Positions 1-8,081 of a stretch of DNA of 22,756 bases are shown here, one piece after another. Every line of letters starts with the position of its first letter. Positions within the stretch are counted from its first letter, which is position 1. Made by a program: the position numbers and the translations under genes. The notes below the pieces were generated by a model. That model saw only the letters and a list, made by a program, of their open reading frames with translations. It made no database searches and had not been told where the DNA came from. The DNA comes from Bacillota bacterium (lineage in GTDB: Bacteria; Bacillota; Bacilli; Paenibacillales; Paenibacillaceae): positions 1 through 22,756 of the forward strand of contig JAEZCJ010000206.1 of the NCBI GenBank assembly GCA_023433615.1. The letters run 5' to 3'.

Positions 1-672
1 CAGCGCAAGCAAGTAGAAGGCATCGTGCATATGGCCGCGATTCCGCAGGCCTACACGCATCCGAACGATGTCTGCTTCCGCAATAACGTCATGTGCACCT
101 ACAACATTCTCGAGGCCGCCGCGAACCTCGGCATCGGCAAGGTCGTGCTCGCCTCCAGCGAGTCCTCCTACGGGATCTGCTTCGCGACCGACTTCTTCGA
201 GCCGCAGTACTTGCCGGTCGACGAGGCCCATCCGCAGACGCCGGAAGACAGCTACGGGCTGTCGAAGGTCGTGAACGAGGTGACCGCCGAAGCGTTCCAC
301 CGCCGCACCGGCATGCAGGTGCTCAGCTTCCGTCTCGGCAATATTCTTGTTCCGGATGCCTATGCTGCCGTCAAGGCCAACTTCGATCAGACCGAAGACA
401 GGCTGCGCATCCTGTGGTCGTACATCGACGCGCGCGATGTCGCATCCGCCTGCCGACTCGGTATCGAGCGAGACGGGTTAGGCGCCCAAGCGCTTATCAT
501 CGCCGCGGACGACAGCTCTTCGGACAAGCCCACGATGGAGCTTGTGCAGAAGCACCTGCCCGGCGTGACGGACATCCGCATGCCCCTTGAAGGACGCGTA
601 TCGCTGATGGACAACCGCCTTGCCAAGCGCCTGCTCGGCTGGGAACCGCAATACAAGATCATGGAGCAATAA
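1..672 (+). CDS. NAD-dependent epimerase/dehydratase, 3' part (5' end outside window)
   Basis: The reading frame is open from base 1 and ends at TAA 670-672, so only the last 223 codons are present and the N-terminal Rossmann glycine motif lies upstream of the window. The visible part has the extended short-chain dehydrogenase pattern: HMAAIP after the third beta strand, a serine-rich ASSESSYG strand that supplies the catalytic Ser, and YGLSK, the catalytic Tyr-x-x-x-Lys pair. This is followed by FRLGN and by a substrate-binding part ending in LLGWEPQY, as is typical of NAD(P)-dependent sugar-nucleotide epimerases (GalE/WcaG-like). The exact substrate cannot be told. A strong terminator hairpin follows 20 bases after the stop, so this is the last gene of its transcript. 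The family call is secure; the specific reaction is open. Confidence 0.88.
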   Translation, partial: QRKQVEGIVHMAAIPQAYTHPNDVCFRNNVMCTYNILEAAANLGIGKVVLASSESSYGICFATDFFEPQYLPVDEAHPQTPEDSYGLSKVVNEVTAEAFHRRTGMQVLSFRLGNILVPDAYAAVKANFDQTEDRLRILWSYIDARDVASACRLGIERDGLGAQALIIAADDSSSDKPTMELVQKHLPGVTDIRMPLEGRVSLMDNRLAKRLLGWEPQYKIMEQ

Positions 673-691
673 ACTGGCAGCATCGCCGATT

Positions 692-730
692 AGAGGTGCC
701 GCACTCGATAGCCGAGGGCGGCACCTCTTT
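692..730 (+). terminator. Rho-independent terminator after the epimerase gene
   Basis: An 11-bp perfect stem AGAGGTGCCGC (692-702) / GCGGCACCTCT (718-728), with an inner CTCG/CGAG stem (704-707/713-716), is followed by TT. It ends the epimerase transcript. It also lies about 85 bases downstream of the minus-strand alkylation-repair gene and could stop that transcript, although there is no U-run in that direction. Confidence 0.8.
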
Positions 731-813
731 CCCAAACCGATTCACTAAGATGGAGGTAATTCATACGCCGATTACGGAGGGAATGCCATGTTCGTCGAAA
801 CGCTTCAGCAGCT

Positions 814-1539
814 CTAGCAAATGCAGGTTTTCCGCTTGGCGCCGACCTTGCCCGCAACCAGCACCTTCTCAATGTACTCGGATGCCAGCGGCACCTTGCA
901 TGCAGTCTGCCCGACGTTCACGTCGACCTTGCCGATCTTCTCGGCGACCCGCTCCGCATCGTCATGCAGCGGAATGACATAGCTGCCGACCGCGATGACG
1001 AACCCGTTCATCGTGTAACGGACGCGATTGCGCTCTTCGTGAATCGTCGTCTCCACCTGCCTTAGCAGCCGCCGAATCTCGTCCAAGTCCAGCTTGTCGT
1101 CAGCCGTAATCGAGAGATAGCCCGCATACGTGCTCCAGCCGCATGTCGCGATGATCTCGTCCGGGGACGCGATCCATTCCCGTGCCAACTCCACCCCATA
1201 GCGGCTCTCTGCCGCTACCCAAGCTACCGTGTATTCCGCCGGGCTGTGCCAGTTGGCCTGCTTGACCCATGTTTCCAGCAGCGCCTTGTCCACGTTCTTG
1301 GGGTCAATGGTTAACCCAGCCAAGTACATCGCATCGTAATTGCCCGTCGCAAAGAGTGCCTCCGGCAGGCCAAGCACCTTCTTCACGCCCTTGACCAGCT
1401 TCTTCATGTCCCCCACCTTCACGCCGAAGATCGGCTCAACGGCCCCGTGCCGCAGGTAGGTCTTCTTCGTCTGTTCCGAGCCCATTGCCTCCAATTGCAT
1501 CATCGTCTCCGCTAACGCTTGCTCAATTGTCATCGTCAT
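814..1539 (-). CDS. DNA alkylation repair protein, AlkD-like HEAT-repeat family
   Basis: The 241-residue protein starts MTMTIEQALAETMMQLEAMG and contains the family stretch TKKTYLRHGAVEPIFGVKVGDMKKLVK, then NYDAMYLAGL, WHSPAEYTVAWVAAES and CGWSTYAGYLS. These are all-helical HEAT-like repeats of the bacterial AlkD/AlkC-like superfamily (PF08713), whose characterised members excise alkylated purines without base flipping. The frame is open to an ATG at 1605, but the start at 1539 is preferred: the family similarity begins there, AAGGGG lies 12 bases upstream, and a -10-like element (1579-1584) sits between the two ATGs. The Trp-Asp catalytic cleft of classical AlkD is not obvious: the matching region reads NWHSPAEY, with Glu where Asp might be expected. 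This may therefore be a divergent branch, and glycosylase activity is an inference from family only. It appears to be monocistronic. Confidence 0.8.
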   Translation of the reverse strand: MTMTIEQALAETMMQLEAMGSEQTKKTYLRHGAVEPIFGVKVGDMKKLVKGVKKVLGLPEALFATGNYDAMYLAGLTIDPKNVDKALLETWVKQANWHSPAEYTVAWVAAESRYGVELAREWIASPDEIIATCGWSTYAGYLSITADDKLDLDEIRRLLRQVETTIHEERNRVRYTMNGFVIAVGSYVIPLHDDAERVAEKIGKVDVNVGQTACKVPLASEYIEKVLVAGKVGAKRKTCIC

Positions 1540-1578
1540 TGTGCCGATACGCCCCTTGCTGTTGGAATCGATACGTCG

Positions 1579-1587
1579 ATTGTACCA
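1579..1587 (-). promoter_or_regulatory. Extended -10 promoter candidate for the alkylation-repair gene
   Basis: Read on the minus strand, TGG followed by TACAAT (five of six bases of the -10 consensus) forms an extended -10 element 40 bases upstream of the ATG at 1539. No good -35 hexamer lies 16-18 bases further upstream. Its position between the two possible start codons supports the shorter protein. Confidence 0.5.
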
Positions 1588-1629
1588 TGCTTGCGCTGGC
1601 AACACGTATGTCCGCCTGCGTCAAAATAA

Positions 1630-1674
1630 GGCAAAGCAAGAGCCAATCGACGGTATCGATTGGCCCTGACCTTG
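1630..1674 (-). terminator. Terminator after the TraB-family gene
   Basis: A perfect 9-bp stem GCCAATCGA (1642-1650) / TCGATTGGC (1656-1664) with a 5-base loop begins about ten bases after the stop codon of the 1675-2871 gene. On the minus strand it is followed by a T-rich tail (TCTTGCTTTGCCTTATTTTG). It separates this gene from the alkylation-repair gene downstream on the same strand, which has its own promoter candidate. Confidence 0.75.
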
Positions 1675-2871
1675 CTATCTCCGCGTCACCGTGTAACCCT
1701 GTTCTTCCAGCGCCGTCACGATCCCGGTCTCGCCGAGCATGTGCGCGGCTCCGACCACGATCAGATACGTCGCGGGCTTCTCTTCGTTCAAGTACCCGAC
1801 TACTTTCTCTGTCATGGCCTGATTGCGGTCCACGAGCATCGCTTGATTATATTCCTCGTTCTCGCTTACCGAAGCCGTCAGCTCGAGCAGCGCTTCCTCA
1901 TCGCCCGTCTTCCACATCTCCGCCATCGCTTCCAGGCCGTCATCGATCTCCGAGAAGCCGTCGATCGCCGCATTCAGGCTCGCTTCCTGAAGCTCGTCCG
2001 AGAAGCCGTCGAACATTTGCAGCTGCGATTCGAACGACTCCAGCTCGATAATCGGCAGCTTGCGCTCCATCGCCTTCGTGATGAAATAGAGATCGATCCC
2101 TACCTGCCCGTCCATGCCGCTCATCGAAGCCTGCATGCCTTGAAGCGTCACCTCGATGACCCACGGCTTGAAAGCGTCGAAGCTGCCTCCCGGGATGCCG
2201 TTCTCTTCGAGCAGGGCAGCCAGCTTGTCGTAAGTCTCTTTTGCGACATGGTCCTTGATCGTGGATCCGTCCTGGTAGCTGCCGAGGCTCAGGATGAGCT
2301 TCTGCACCGCCGGGTCGGCCCCTTTACTGACGTCAACCTCGACGCCCAGATATTCCGCCTCTTCGAATGCTTCCTCCATTGCAGGGTTCAGCGGGTAAAA
2401 GCTTTCGTCTGCCAGATGCATCGAGCCTAACAGGAATACCTTATTGCCCTTATGCTCGACTTCCCACAGAAACCCGCGCCCGCCGGCCTCATCGGACTCT
2501 GTCCCGGAACCAGAGACCAGCACGATCGTCCGAGTCGACGCTTCCCAGCGAACCTCGAAGCCGATAGCTTCCGAGACGGCACGCACGGGAACGTAAGCGA
2601 TGCCGTCAACGTCCTTCGTCTTCGCTGCGAAGGCAGAGGCCGCAGACTCGTCTTCCGCTTCATCCCGCGACAGCGGCAGCTCCAGCGCAGCGAACAGCTC
2701 GTCCTGCGGCGCATACGTGACGCCGTTATCGATGAACAGCGCATGGGATTCGAATGCGATCGCCTCGCCATCGACTTCCAGCGTCACCTGCTGTCCTCCG
2801 GCAAACGCCGTGCCCGCAAGCAACGTTACGGCTACGACCAGTGATACGAATGATGCCAACCATTTTCTCAT
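1675..2871 (-). CDS. Secreted TraB/GumN-family protein with N-terminal copper-amine-oxidase-like domain
   Basis: The 398-residue protein has a Sec signal peptide (Lys/Arg start, hydrophobic core 7-20, probable cleavage after AFA at residue 24). Residues about 26-120 resemble the copper amine oxidase N-terminal-like domain (PF07833) found in many Paenibacillus exported proteins (DGEAIAF, GIAYVPVRAVSEAIGFEVRW). Residues about 133-398 are a TraB/GumN-like domain with FLLGSMH (His 152), EVD at 178-180 and the terminal VVGAAHMLGETG (His 377). The GxxH motifs are the family's putative metal-binding, protease-like residues. A good SD (GGAG, 8-base spacing) precedes the ATG, a sigma-A-like promoter lies at 2907-2935 and a terminator follows. 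The protein probably acts at the cell surface. Its substrate is unknown; some TraB relatives in other organisms affect signalling peptides. Confidence 0.87.
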   Translation of the reverse strand: MRKWLASFVSLVVAVTLLAGTAFAGGQQVTLEVDGEAIAFESHALFIDNGVTYAPQDELFAALELPLSRDEAEDESAASAFAAKTKDVDGIAYVPVRAVSEAIGFEVRWEASTRTIVLVSGSGTESDEAGGRGFLWEVEHKGNKVFLLGSMHLADESFYPLNPAMEEAFEEAEYLGVEVDVSKGADPAVQKLILSLGSYQDGSTIKDHVAKETYDKLAALLEENGIPGGSFDAFKPWVIEVTLQGMQASMSGMDGQVGIDLYFITKAMERKLPIIELESFESQLQMFDGFSDELQEASLNAAIDGFSEIDDGLEAMAEMWKTGDEEALLELTASVSENEEYNQAMLVDRNQAMTEKVVGYLNEEKPATYLIVVGAAHMLGETGIVTALEEQGYTVTRR

Positions 2872-2906
2872 CTCTCATTCTCCTCTCCTGCATACATACG
2901 ATAACC

Positions 2907-2935
2907 AGTATAAATCGGTTTCCATTATTAGCCAA
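2907..2935 (-). promoter_or_regulatory. Sigma-A promoter of the TraB-family gene
   Basis: On the minus strand, TTGGCT (2930-2935) is separated by 17 bases from TATACT (2907-2912), a good match to TTGACA-17-TATAAT. It lies 36 bases upstream of the start codon at 2871. Confidence 0.65.
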
Positions 2936-2983
2936 CCCTTGCGCCGCGGATTGCCGGTGACTCTTCGTGCCGTGCGCTCTCGC

Positions 2984-3023
2984 GCAAAAAAGGACCGCCA
3001 GCGACATAGTCGTCTGGCGGTCC
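2984..3023 (-). terminator. Terminator of the nup transporter operon
   Basis: The stem GGACCGCCAG (2992-3001) / CTGGCGGTCC (3014-3023) is extended inward by CGAC/GTCG. On the minus strand it is followed directly by six T residues (2986-2991). It lies 32 bases past the nupQ stop, making it a textbook intrinsic terminator for the minus-strand operon. Confidence 0.92.
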
Positions 3024-3054
3024 TGCTGGGGTTGCCTCGCGATCACGATTGGCA

Positions 3055-4002
3055 CTAGCGCTTGCCGGAATCGTAAGGCTCGCCTGCTGCCTTAGGCGCC
3101 TGCGAAGACTTGGAGAACAAGACCAGCGCGATGAGCGTTACGACGTACGGGAACACCTTCAGCAAGTACGGCGGAATCTCGGCCAGCGATGGAATCGCCT
3201 GCGAGACGTTGGCCACCGTGCTGGCGAAGCCGAAGAAGAACGTCGCGCCCAGCACCCCGAGCGGCCTCCACTGCCCGAAGATCAGCGCGGCCAGCGCGAG
3301 GAAGCCGAGGCCGGATACGCTGCCCGTGAATTCGCCGGCGAACGTCACGATGATGACGGCGCCGCCCAAGCCTGCGAATCCTCCCGAGATCATGACGCCG
3401 ATATAACGCATCCGCCTGACGTTGATCCCGGCCGCCTCCGCGGCATGCGGGTGCTCGCCGCAAGCGCGCAAGCGCAGTCCGAACGGCGTACGGTATAGCG
3501 CCCAGGCGCTGATGAGCAAGATCGCGAGGATCAGCCACGTCGACAGATAAGTCTGCGAGAAGAAGAGCGGCCCGATGATCGGGATATCGGACAGCCAAGG
3601 GATATCGAAGCGCGGCATGCCCTTCGTAATCCGGATGTTGCCGCTGCCCGTCATGTTGCGCGCCAGGAACACGGTGACCGCGCCGGCAATCATGTTGATC
3701 GCCGTTCCGCTGATAACCTGGTTCGCGCTTAAGTTAATGCTCGCGAACGCATGCAAGAGCGAGAACAACACGCCGATGATGAAGGCGAGCAGCAAGCCGA
3801 CCCACACCGCCCAGCCTCCGAAGGAGGCTTCCAGCTGGAAGATCGCGTACGCCCCTGCGAACGCTCCGACGACCATCAGGCCTTCAAGTCCGATGTTCAC
3901 GATGCCGCTTCGCTCGCTGAACAGCGCGCCGAGTGCCGTGATGAGCAGCGGGATGGTGAACGCGATGGCGTACGGCATGATTTGTACAAGCGTGGTCCAC
4001 AT
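3055..4002 (-). CDS. nupQ: Nucleoside ABC importer, permease subunit (NupQ/YufQ-like)
   Basis: The 315-residue integral membrane protein has about eight to nine hydrophobic segments and the permease signature of the ribose/nucleoside branch (BPD_transp_2): GLEGLMVVGAF near residues 39-49 and GEHPHAAEAAGINVRRMRYIGVMISG in the cytoplasmic coupling region. Its length and position as the last gene of a nupN-nupO-nupP-nupQ series match the guanosine/nucleoside importer of B. subtilis. The ATG follows the nupP TGA after one base, and AAGGTGAG upstream serves as SD inside the end of nupP, so the two permeases are probably translationally coupled and form a heterodimer in the membrane. The C-terminus SSQAPKAAGEPYDSGKR is a hydrophilic tail. 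The substrate (purine or other nucleosides) is inferred from operon architecture. Confidence 0.88.
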   Translation of the reverse strand: MWTTLVQIMPYAIAFTIPLLITALGALFSERSGIVNIGLEGLMVVGAFAGAYAIFQLEASFGGWAVWVGLLLAFIIGVLFSLLHAFASINLSANQVISGTAINMIAGAVTVFLARNMTGSGNIRITKGMPRFDIPWLSDIPIIGPLFFSQTYLSTWLILAILLISAWALYRTPFGLRLRACGEHPHAAEAAGINVRRMRYIGVMISGGFAGLGGAVIIVTFAGEFTGSVSGLGFLALAALIFGQWRPLGVLGATFFFGFASTVANVSQAIPSLAEIPPYLLKVFPYVVTLIALVLFSKSSQAPKAAGEPYDSGKR

Positions 4003-4003
4003 G

Positions 4004-5077
4004 TCAGCTCACCTTCCTATCCGCTGCCGAATCCGTGCGCATGGCCGCCCGCCGTCCGATGAACCAGCGGATCAGGCGCTCGATCAGGATGCTCGTCGCC
4101 GCAAAATAGATGATGATCGCAATGATGGAATCGGCGATCTCCGGCGGAATCTCGGTCATGGCGTTCATGAAGCCGCGGCCGGAATACAACAGGCCGAAGA
4201 AGATGGCCGCAAGCATGGCGCCTACCGGGGTATTGGCGCCGAGCAGGGCTACCGCGATACCGTCGAAGCCCTGCGAAGGCAAGATGCCGATCTGGATGTT
4301 CGACGCGTTGCCGGCATACTGCACGACGCCGCCGAGCCCGGCAAGACCGCCCGAGATCAGCATGGATACGATGATGCTGCGGTTCACCGCGATGCCGGCG
4401 TATTCGGCCGCATGCCGATTGTGGCCGACGGCCTTCAGCTCATAGCCGAGCGTCGTCTTGTTAATGACGAAGGCCGACACGATAACCGCGATGACCGCGA
4501 CGAACAATCCGAGGTTAATGTAGGAGCCGCCGAATAGGTTCATCAGCCAGTCCACCTTGAGCGTAGCGTCCGCAGGCAGCTGCCTGGACTCCGTCTCCAG
4601 GAAATCCCCCTTGAAGTAACCCGGCACGGCGTAATAGATCGTCCAATACGCGATCCAGTTCATCATGATCGTCGATACGACCTCGTGTACATTGTATCTG
4701 GCCTTCAAGAGGCCGGGAATGAAGGCCCACAGCGCTCCGCCGATGAAGCCCGCCAGGATCATGAGCAGGAGGAGCAGCGCCTTGGGCAGATCGAAGGTCA
4801 ACCCGACCGCCGTCGCGCAGAGACCGCCGAACAGCATCTGGCCGGCTGCGCCGATATTGAACAGGCCGGTACGGAAAGCGAATGCCACCGACAGCCCCGT
4901 GAAGATCAGCGGCGTTGCCGTTGCGAGCGTATTGCCGATCCGCTCCGTGTTCTTCAGCCCCCCCTGCAGCAGGTACGTGTAGCCTTCGATCGGATTGTGG
5001 CCGGTCACGAGCATCAGGATTGCCCCGGCGATCAGCCCGAACAGTACCGCAATCAACGATACGATCGTATTCCTCAT
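4004..5077 (-). CDS. nupP: Nucleoside ABC importer, permease subunit (NupP/YufP-like)
   Basis: The 357-residue membrane protein starts MRNTIVSLIAVLFGLIAGAIL. It shares the permease fold of NupQ, with GLFNIGAAGQMLFGG near residues 91-105 and the coupling motif GHNRHAAEYAGIAVNRSIIVSMLISGGLAG. It is the larger of the two permeases, as in B. subtilis. Its ATG overlaps the nupO stop in the arrangement ATGA (5074-5077), and GGGGAAAG inside the end of nupO is the SD, so translation is coupled to the ATPase gene. It should form the translocation pore together with NupQ. The C-terminal Arg/Ala-rich tail (FIGRRAAMRTDSAADRK) is cytoplasmic. The call is firm at family level; substrate is inferred from the gene set. 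Confidence 0.88.
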   Translation of the reverse strand: MRNTIVSLIAVLFGLIAGAILMLVTGHNPIEGYTYLLQGGLKNTERIGNTLATATPLIFTGLSVAFAFRTGLFNIGAAGQMLFGGLCATAVGLTFDLPKALLLLLMILAGFIGGALWAFIPGLLKARYNVHEVVSTIMMNWIAYWTIYYAVPGYFKGDFLETESRQLPADATLKVDWLMNLFGGSYINLGLFVAVIAVIVSAFVINKTTLGYELKAVGHNRHAAEYAGIAVNRSIIVSMLISGGLAGLGGVVQYAGNASNIQIGILPSQGFDGIAVALLGANTPVGAMLAAIFFGLLYSGRGFMNAMTEIPPEIADSIIAIIIYFAATSILIERLIRWFIGRRAAMRTDSAADRKVS

Positions 5078-6600
5078 GCGCTTTCCCCTTTCCGAACGCC
5101 TGCCATCATGAGTCCCAGCTCGTTCTCGTTCGTCTCTGCCGCATCCACCATGCCGACCAATTCGCCGTTATTGACGACGGCGATTCTGTCCGAGACGTTC
5201 AGCACCTCATCCAGCTCGAGCGATACGAGCAGCACGGCCTTGCCTTTGTCGCGATGCTCGATGAGCCGCTTGTGGATATATTCGATCGAGCCGACATCGA
5301 GCCCTCGGGTCGGCTGCACGGCGATCAGCAGATCCGGATTCTGTTCGATCTCTCGTCCGACGATGGCCTTCTGCTGATTGCCCCCGGACAATGACCGCGT
5401 AATCGATGCTGCGCCCTGCCCCGAACGCACGTCGAAGCTGGTCAGTACGCCCTCCGTATAGCTCTGGATCGCAGGCTTATTCAGAATGCCGCCCTTCGAA
5501 TACGGCGGACGGTGGTACACCTCCAGCACCATATTCTCGGCCAGCGTATAGTCGAGCACCAATCCGCGCTTCTGCCGATCCTCCGGAATATGGCCGATGC
5601 CGCTCTCGAACCGCTCGCGGATCTTGAGCCCGGTAATGTCCTTCCCGTTCAATTGGATCGAGCCGGACTCTGCTTTGCGCAAGCCCGCGATCGCTTCGAC
5701 GAGCTCCGACTGTCCGTTGCCGTCCACGCCCGCGATGCCCAGAATCTCGCCGGCTCGCACGGCAGCGGAGAAATTCCGCAGCCCGAGCGTCTTTTTGTTC
5801 GACAGAACCGAGAGCCCATCCACTTCCAGCACGACGCGTCCGGGCTCCGCAGGCTTCTTATCGACCTTGAAGGAGACCTGGCGGCCTACCATCATCTCGG
5901 CCATCTTCGCTTCGGGCGTATCCGCCACTTCCACCGTGCCGACCGTCTTGCCGCGGCGAATGACCGTGCAGCGATGGGCATACGCCTTGATCTCCTTCAG
6001 CTTATGGGTGATGATGATGATCGACTTGTTTTCTTTGATCAAGTTGTGCATGATCCGGCCGAGATCTTGAATCTCCTGCGGCGTGAGCACGGCAGTGGGC
6101 TCGTCCAAGATCAGCACGTCAGCATCGCGATACAGCATCTTCAGAATCTCGACGCGCTGCTGCATGCCCACCGAGATATCCTCGATCTTGGCGTGGGGCT
6201 CCACGTTCAAGCCGTAGCGCTCCGACAGCTCGGCGATCCGCTTCGCTGCCGTCCGCACGTCCAACTCGAGGAAGCCTCTCTTCGGCTCTTGGCCGAGAAT
6301 GATGTTCTCGGTGACGGTGAAGTTCTCGACCAGCTTGAAATGCTGATGCACCATGCCGATGCCGAGCCGGCCGGCTACGTTCGGGTTCCCGATCCGCACC
6401 TCTTGACCGCTAACCTTAATCGTTCCGCGATCCGGCTGATACATGCCGAACAGAATGCTCATCAGCGTCGACTTGCCTGCGCCGTTCTCGCCGAGCAGCG
6501 CATGAATCTCGCCCCGCTTCAGCTGGAGCGTGATGTCGTCGTTGGCGACGACGCCGCTGAATTCCTTGCGAATGCCCAGCATCTCTACTGCGTAGTCCAT
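5074..6600 (-). CDS. nupO: Nucleoside ABC importer, double-cassette ATPase (NupO/YufO-like)
   Basis: The 508-residue ATPase carries two ABC cassettes in tandem, as in sugar and nucleoside importers (RbsA/MglA/NupO). Cassette 1 is canonical: Walker A GENGAGKST (37-45), Q-loop near VHQHFK (84-89), signature ISVGMQQ (142-148), Walker B LILDEP (163-168). Cassette 2 has a degenerate Walker A (GVDGNGQSE), an intact LSGGNQQ signature, and AVQPTRGLD in place of the usual D-E pair, so its own ATP site is probably hydrolytically weak. That asymmetry is typical of this subfamily. The ATG has a strong SD (AAGGAAGGAGAG). The gene is separated from nupN by 263 bases holding a terminator, so its expression probably depends on read-through or an unseen internal promoter. 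Confidence 0.92.
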   Translation of the reverse strand: MDYAVEMLGIRKEFSGVVANDDITLQLKRGEIHALLGENGAGKSTLMSILFGMYQPDRGTIKVSGQEVRIGNPNVAGRLGIGMVHQHFKLVENFTVTENIILGQEPKRGFLELDVRTAAKRIAELSERYGLNVEPHAKIEDISVGMQQRVEILKMLYRDADVLILDEPTAVLTPQEIQDLGRIMHNLIKENKSIIIITHKLKEIKAYAHRCTVIRRGKTVGTVEVADTPEAKMAEMMVGRQVSFKVDKKPAEPGRVVLEVDGLSVLSNKKTLGLRNFSAAVRAGEILGIAGVDGNGQSELVEAIAGLRKAESGSIQLNGKDITGLKIRERFESGIGHIPEDRQKRGLVLDYTLAENMVLEVYHRPPYSKGGILNKPAIQSYTEGVLTSFDVRSGQGAASITRSLSGGNQQKAIVGREIEQNPDLLIAVQPTRGLDVGSIEYIHKRLIEHRDKGKAVLLVSLELDEVLNVSDRIAVVNNGELVGMVDAAETNENELGLMMAGVRKGESA

Positions 6601-6710
6601 GGATCGACTCTCCTTCCTTCGAAATCCAATTGTGATCGCGATGCATCTCGAGAAGCCTATTCGTCGTCGAATCTTGAACGCTGGCGAAACTAAGCGTATG
6701 CTTCCGATGT

Positions 6711-6728
6711 GCGTTTCTTACGAAACGC
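6711..6728 (-). other. GNRA-capped hairpin in the nupN-nupO spacer
   Basis: On the minus strand GCGTTTC and GAAACGC form a perfect 7-bp stem closed by the tetraloop GTAA. It lies between the terminator after nupN and the nupO start. It could stabilise the 5' end of a processed nupOPQ message. No convincing sigma-A promoter was found in 6601-6813, and no gene. Confidence 0.4.
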
Positions 6729-6809
6729 TGGAGGCGCTCAATTTCTACCATTGTCCAACCTTCTCGGCGCTGACAACCGGTCCTTTTGAACTGTCAATGA
6801 TAGGGATCA

Positions 6810-6840
6810 GACACAAAAAAAGACGGAAGCCCCGTCTTTT
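6810..6840 (-). terminator. Intra-operon terminator directly after nupN
   Basis: A perfect 9-bp stem AAAAGACGG (6818-6826) / CCGTCTTTT (6832-6840) has a 5-base loop. On the minus strand the stem runs into seven T residues. It begins about 24 bases after the nupN stop and before nupO. Partial termination here would give more binding protein than transporter, a common arrangement in binding-protein-dependent ABC operons. Confidence 0.85.
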
Positions 6841-6863
6841 CTCGTATTCAGCTCGCTGCTTGC

Positions 6864-7949
6864 TTATTTGATCAGGTTGCCCTGTTCAGCCGCCACCGTG
6901 ATGTCGCCGGACTTGAGCTTCTCGAACACGTCCTTCGCAGCCTTAACGGCATCCTCGCTCAGGTTCGGGTTCTCGACCGGGAGGCCGATGCCGTCGTTCT
7001 TCGCGTCGAATGTCAACGTCTGACCGCCTGGGAACTCGCCCTTCGACTCCGCTACGATAATGTCGTACGTTGCCGTGTCGATCTTCTTCATCGCGGAAGT
7101 CAGGATAATGGACTTGCCGTCCTCCATCTTGCCGTCCGCGTATTGGTCGACGTCAACGCCGACAACCCATACATCCTTGCCTGCCGCGGCGCGCGTCTTC
7201 GCTTCGTTGATCACGCCTACGCCTACGCCGCCCGCCGCCGCGAAGATCGCCTTCACGCCGCTGTCGTACATCTGCGCCGCAAGCTGGCTGCCTGCCGCAA
7301 CGTTGTCGAACGTGCCTTGGTAGATAACGTTCTCGGCCTTAATCGTAATGTTCGTGCCGAGGTTCTCATTCGCGTAAGCGACGCCTTGCTGGAAGCCCCA
7401 GTTGAACTTCTGTACGGCCGGAATCTCCATGCCGCCGATGAAGCCTACGTCGCCTTCCTTCAGTTGAACCGCCGTTGCGACGCCGGCTATGTAGCCGGAC
7501 TCATGCTCGGCGAAGAAAATCGAAACCGTGTTATCCTTCACGACGGCATTGAAATCGCCGCTGTGCGGCGCGCCGTCCAGAATCACGAACTTCGCGTCTG
7601 TATATTTATCTTGGGACTTGAAGATTGCCGTCTCGAACTTGAAGCCAGGCGTTACGATGAACTTGAAGCCGGCATCGTACAGGTTGCCGATTTCCTTCGT
7701 ATAGTCCGCTTCGGTCGTGCCTGCAGGCTTCAAGTATTTATGCTCCAGCTTCAATTCTTCCGTTGCCTTGAGGACGCCTTCCCAGGTGCCTTGGTTGAAG
7801 GACTTGTCGTCGATCGTGCCTGCATCGGTAACCATGCCTACCTTGAAGTCTGCGCCATCTCCTGCTTTGTTGCCTCCATTGCCTCCGCAAGCTGCGAGCA
7901 ATCCTGCCAGCAGTGCGATGACGGCTGTTGCGACGAACCCCTTCTTCAT
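6864..7949 (-). CDS. nupN: Nucleoside-binding lipoprotein of the ABC importer (BMP family, NupN-like)
   Basis: The 361-residue lipoprotein starts MKKGFVATAVIALLAGLLAAC. The lipobox LAAC places the lipidated Cys at residue 21, followed by a Gly/Asn-rich linker. The mature part is a basic membrane protein (BMP/Med, PF02608) type substrate-binding protein: KVGMVTDAGTIDDKSFNQGTWEG, then FIGGMEIPAVQKFNWGFQQG and IFAAAGGVGVGVINEA, the usual nucleoside-pocket segments. The frame extends upstream to an ATG at 8003, but that codon overlaps the -10 box, while the ATG at 7949 is preceded by a G-run SD (7958-7963) at 8-base spacing and begins the signal peptide. It is the first gene of the nup operon and captures the nucleoside outside the membrane. 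It is followed directly by a terminator. Confidence 0.92.
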   Translation of the reverse strand: MKKGFVATAVIALLAGLLAACGGNGGNKAGDGADFKVGMVTDAGTIDDKSFNQGTWEGVLKATEELKLEHKYLKPAGTTEADYTKEIGNLYDAGFKFIVTPGFKFETAIFKSQDKYTDAKFVILDGAPHSGDFNAVVKDNTVSIFFAEHESGYIAGVATAVQLKEGDVGFIGGMEIPAVQKFNWGFQQGVAYANENLGTNITIKAENVIYQGTFDNVAAGSQLAAQMYDSGVKAIFAAAGGVGVGVINEAKTRAAAGKDVWVVGVDVDQYADGKMEDGKSIILTSAMKKIDTATYDIIVAESKGEFPGGQTLTFDAKNDGIGLPVENPNLSEDAVKAAKDVFEKLKSGDITVAAEQGNLIK

Positions 7950-8001
7950 GCCTAATGCCCCCCATAATATGTAATAACAATTTACGCCAATCTCACGCTT
8001 C

Positions 8002-8030
8002 ATTATATCTCATAATACGGCTTGTCGCAA
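8002..8030 (-). promoter_or_regulatory. Sigma-A promoter of the nup operon
   Basis: On the minus strand TTGCGA (8025-8030), a 17-base spacer and a perfect TATAAT (8002-8007) form a good vegetative promoter. It gives a leader of about 45 bases before the nupN ATG at 7949. The leader is too short for a purine riboswitch and none is seen. A second TTGACA (around 8042-8047) is too far from this -10 to belong to it. Confidence 0.8.
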
Positions 8031-8081
8031 TTTGTATTCTCGTGTCAAGCGCGCGTCCGCGCAGGCTTAACGCCGTTTGCG

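Noticed and set aside
788..817. Nine-codon ORF MFVETLQQL with SD-like GGAGGG
   Set aside because: It overlaps the end of the convergent alkylation-repair gene, has no promoter and no similarity. Probably chance.
7950..8003. Upstream extension of nupN by 18 codons
   Set aside because: The ATG at 8003 overlaps the -10 box (8002-8007), and the signal peptide starts at the ATG at 7949.
7950..8080. Purine riboswitch before the nucleoside importer
   Set aside because: The leader after the promoter is only about 45 bases, and none of the conserved loop sequences of the purine aptamer is present.
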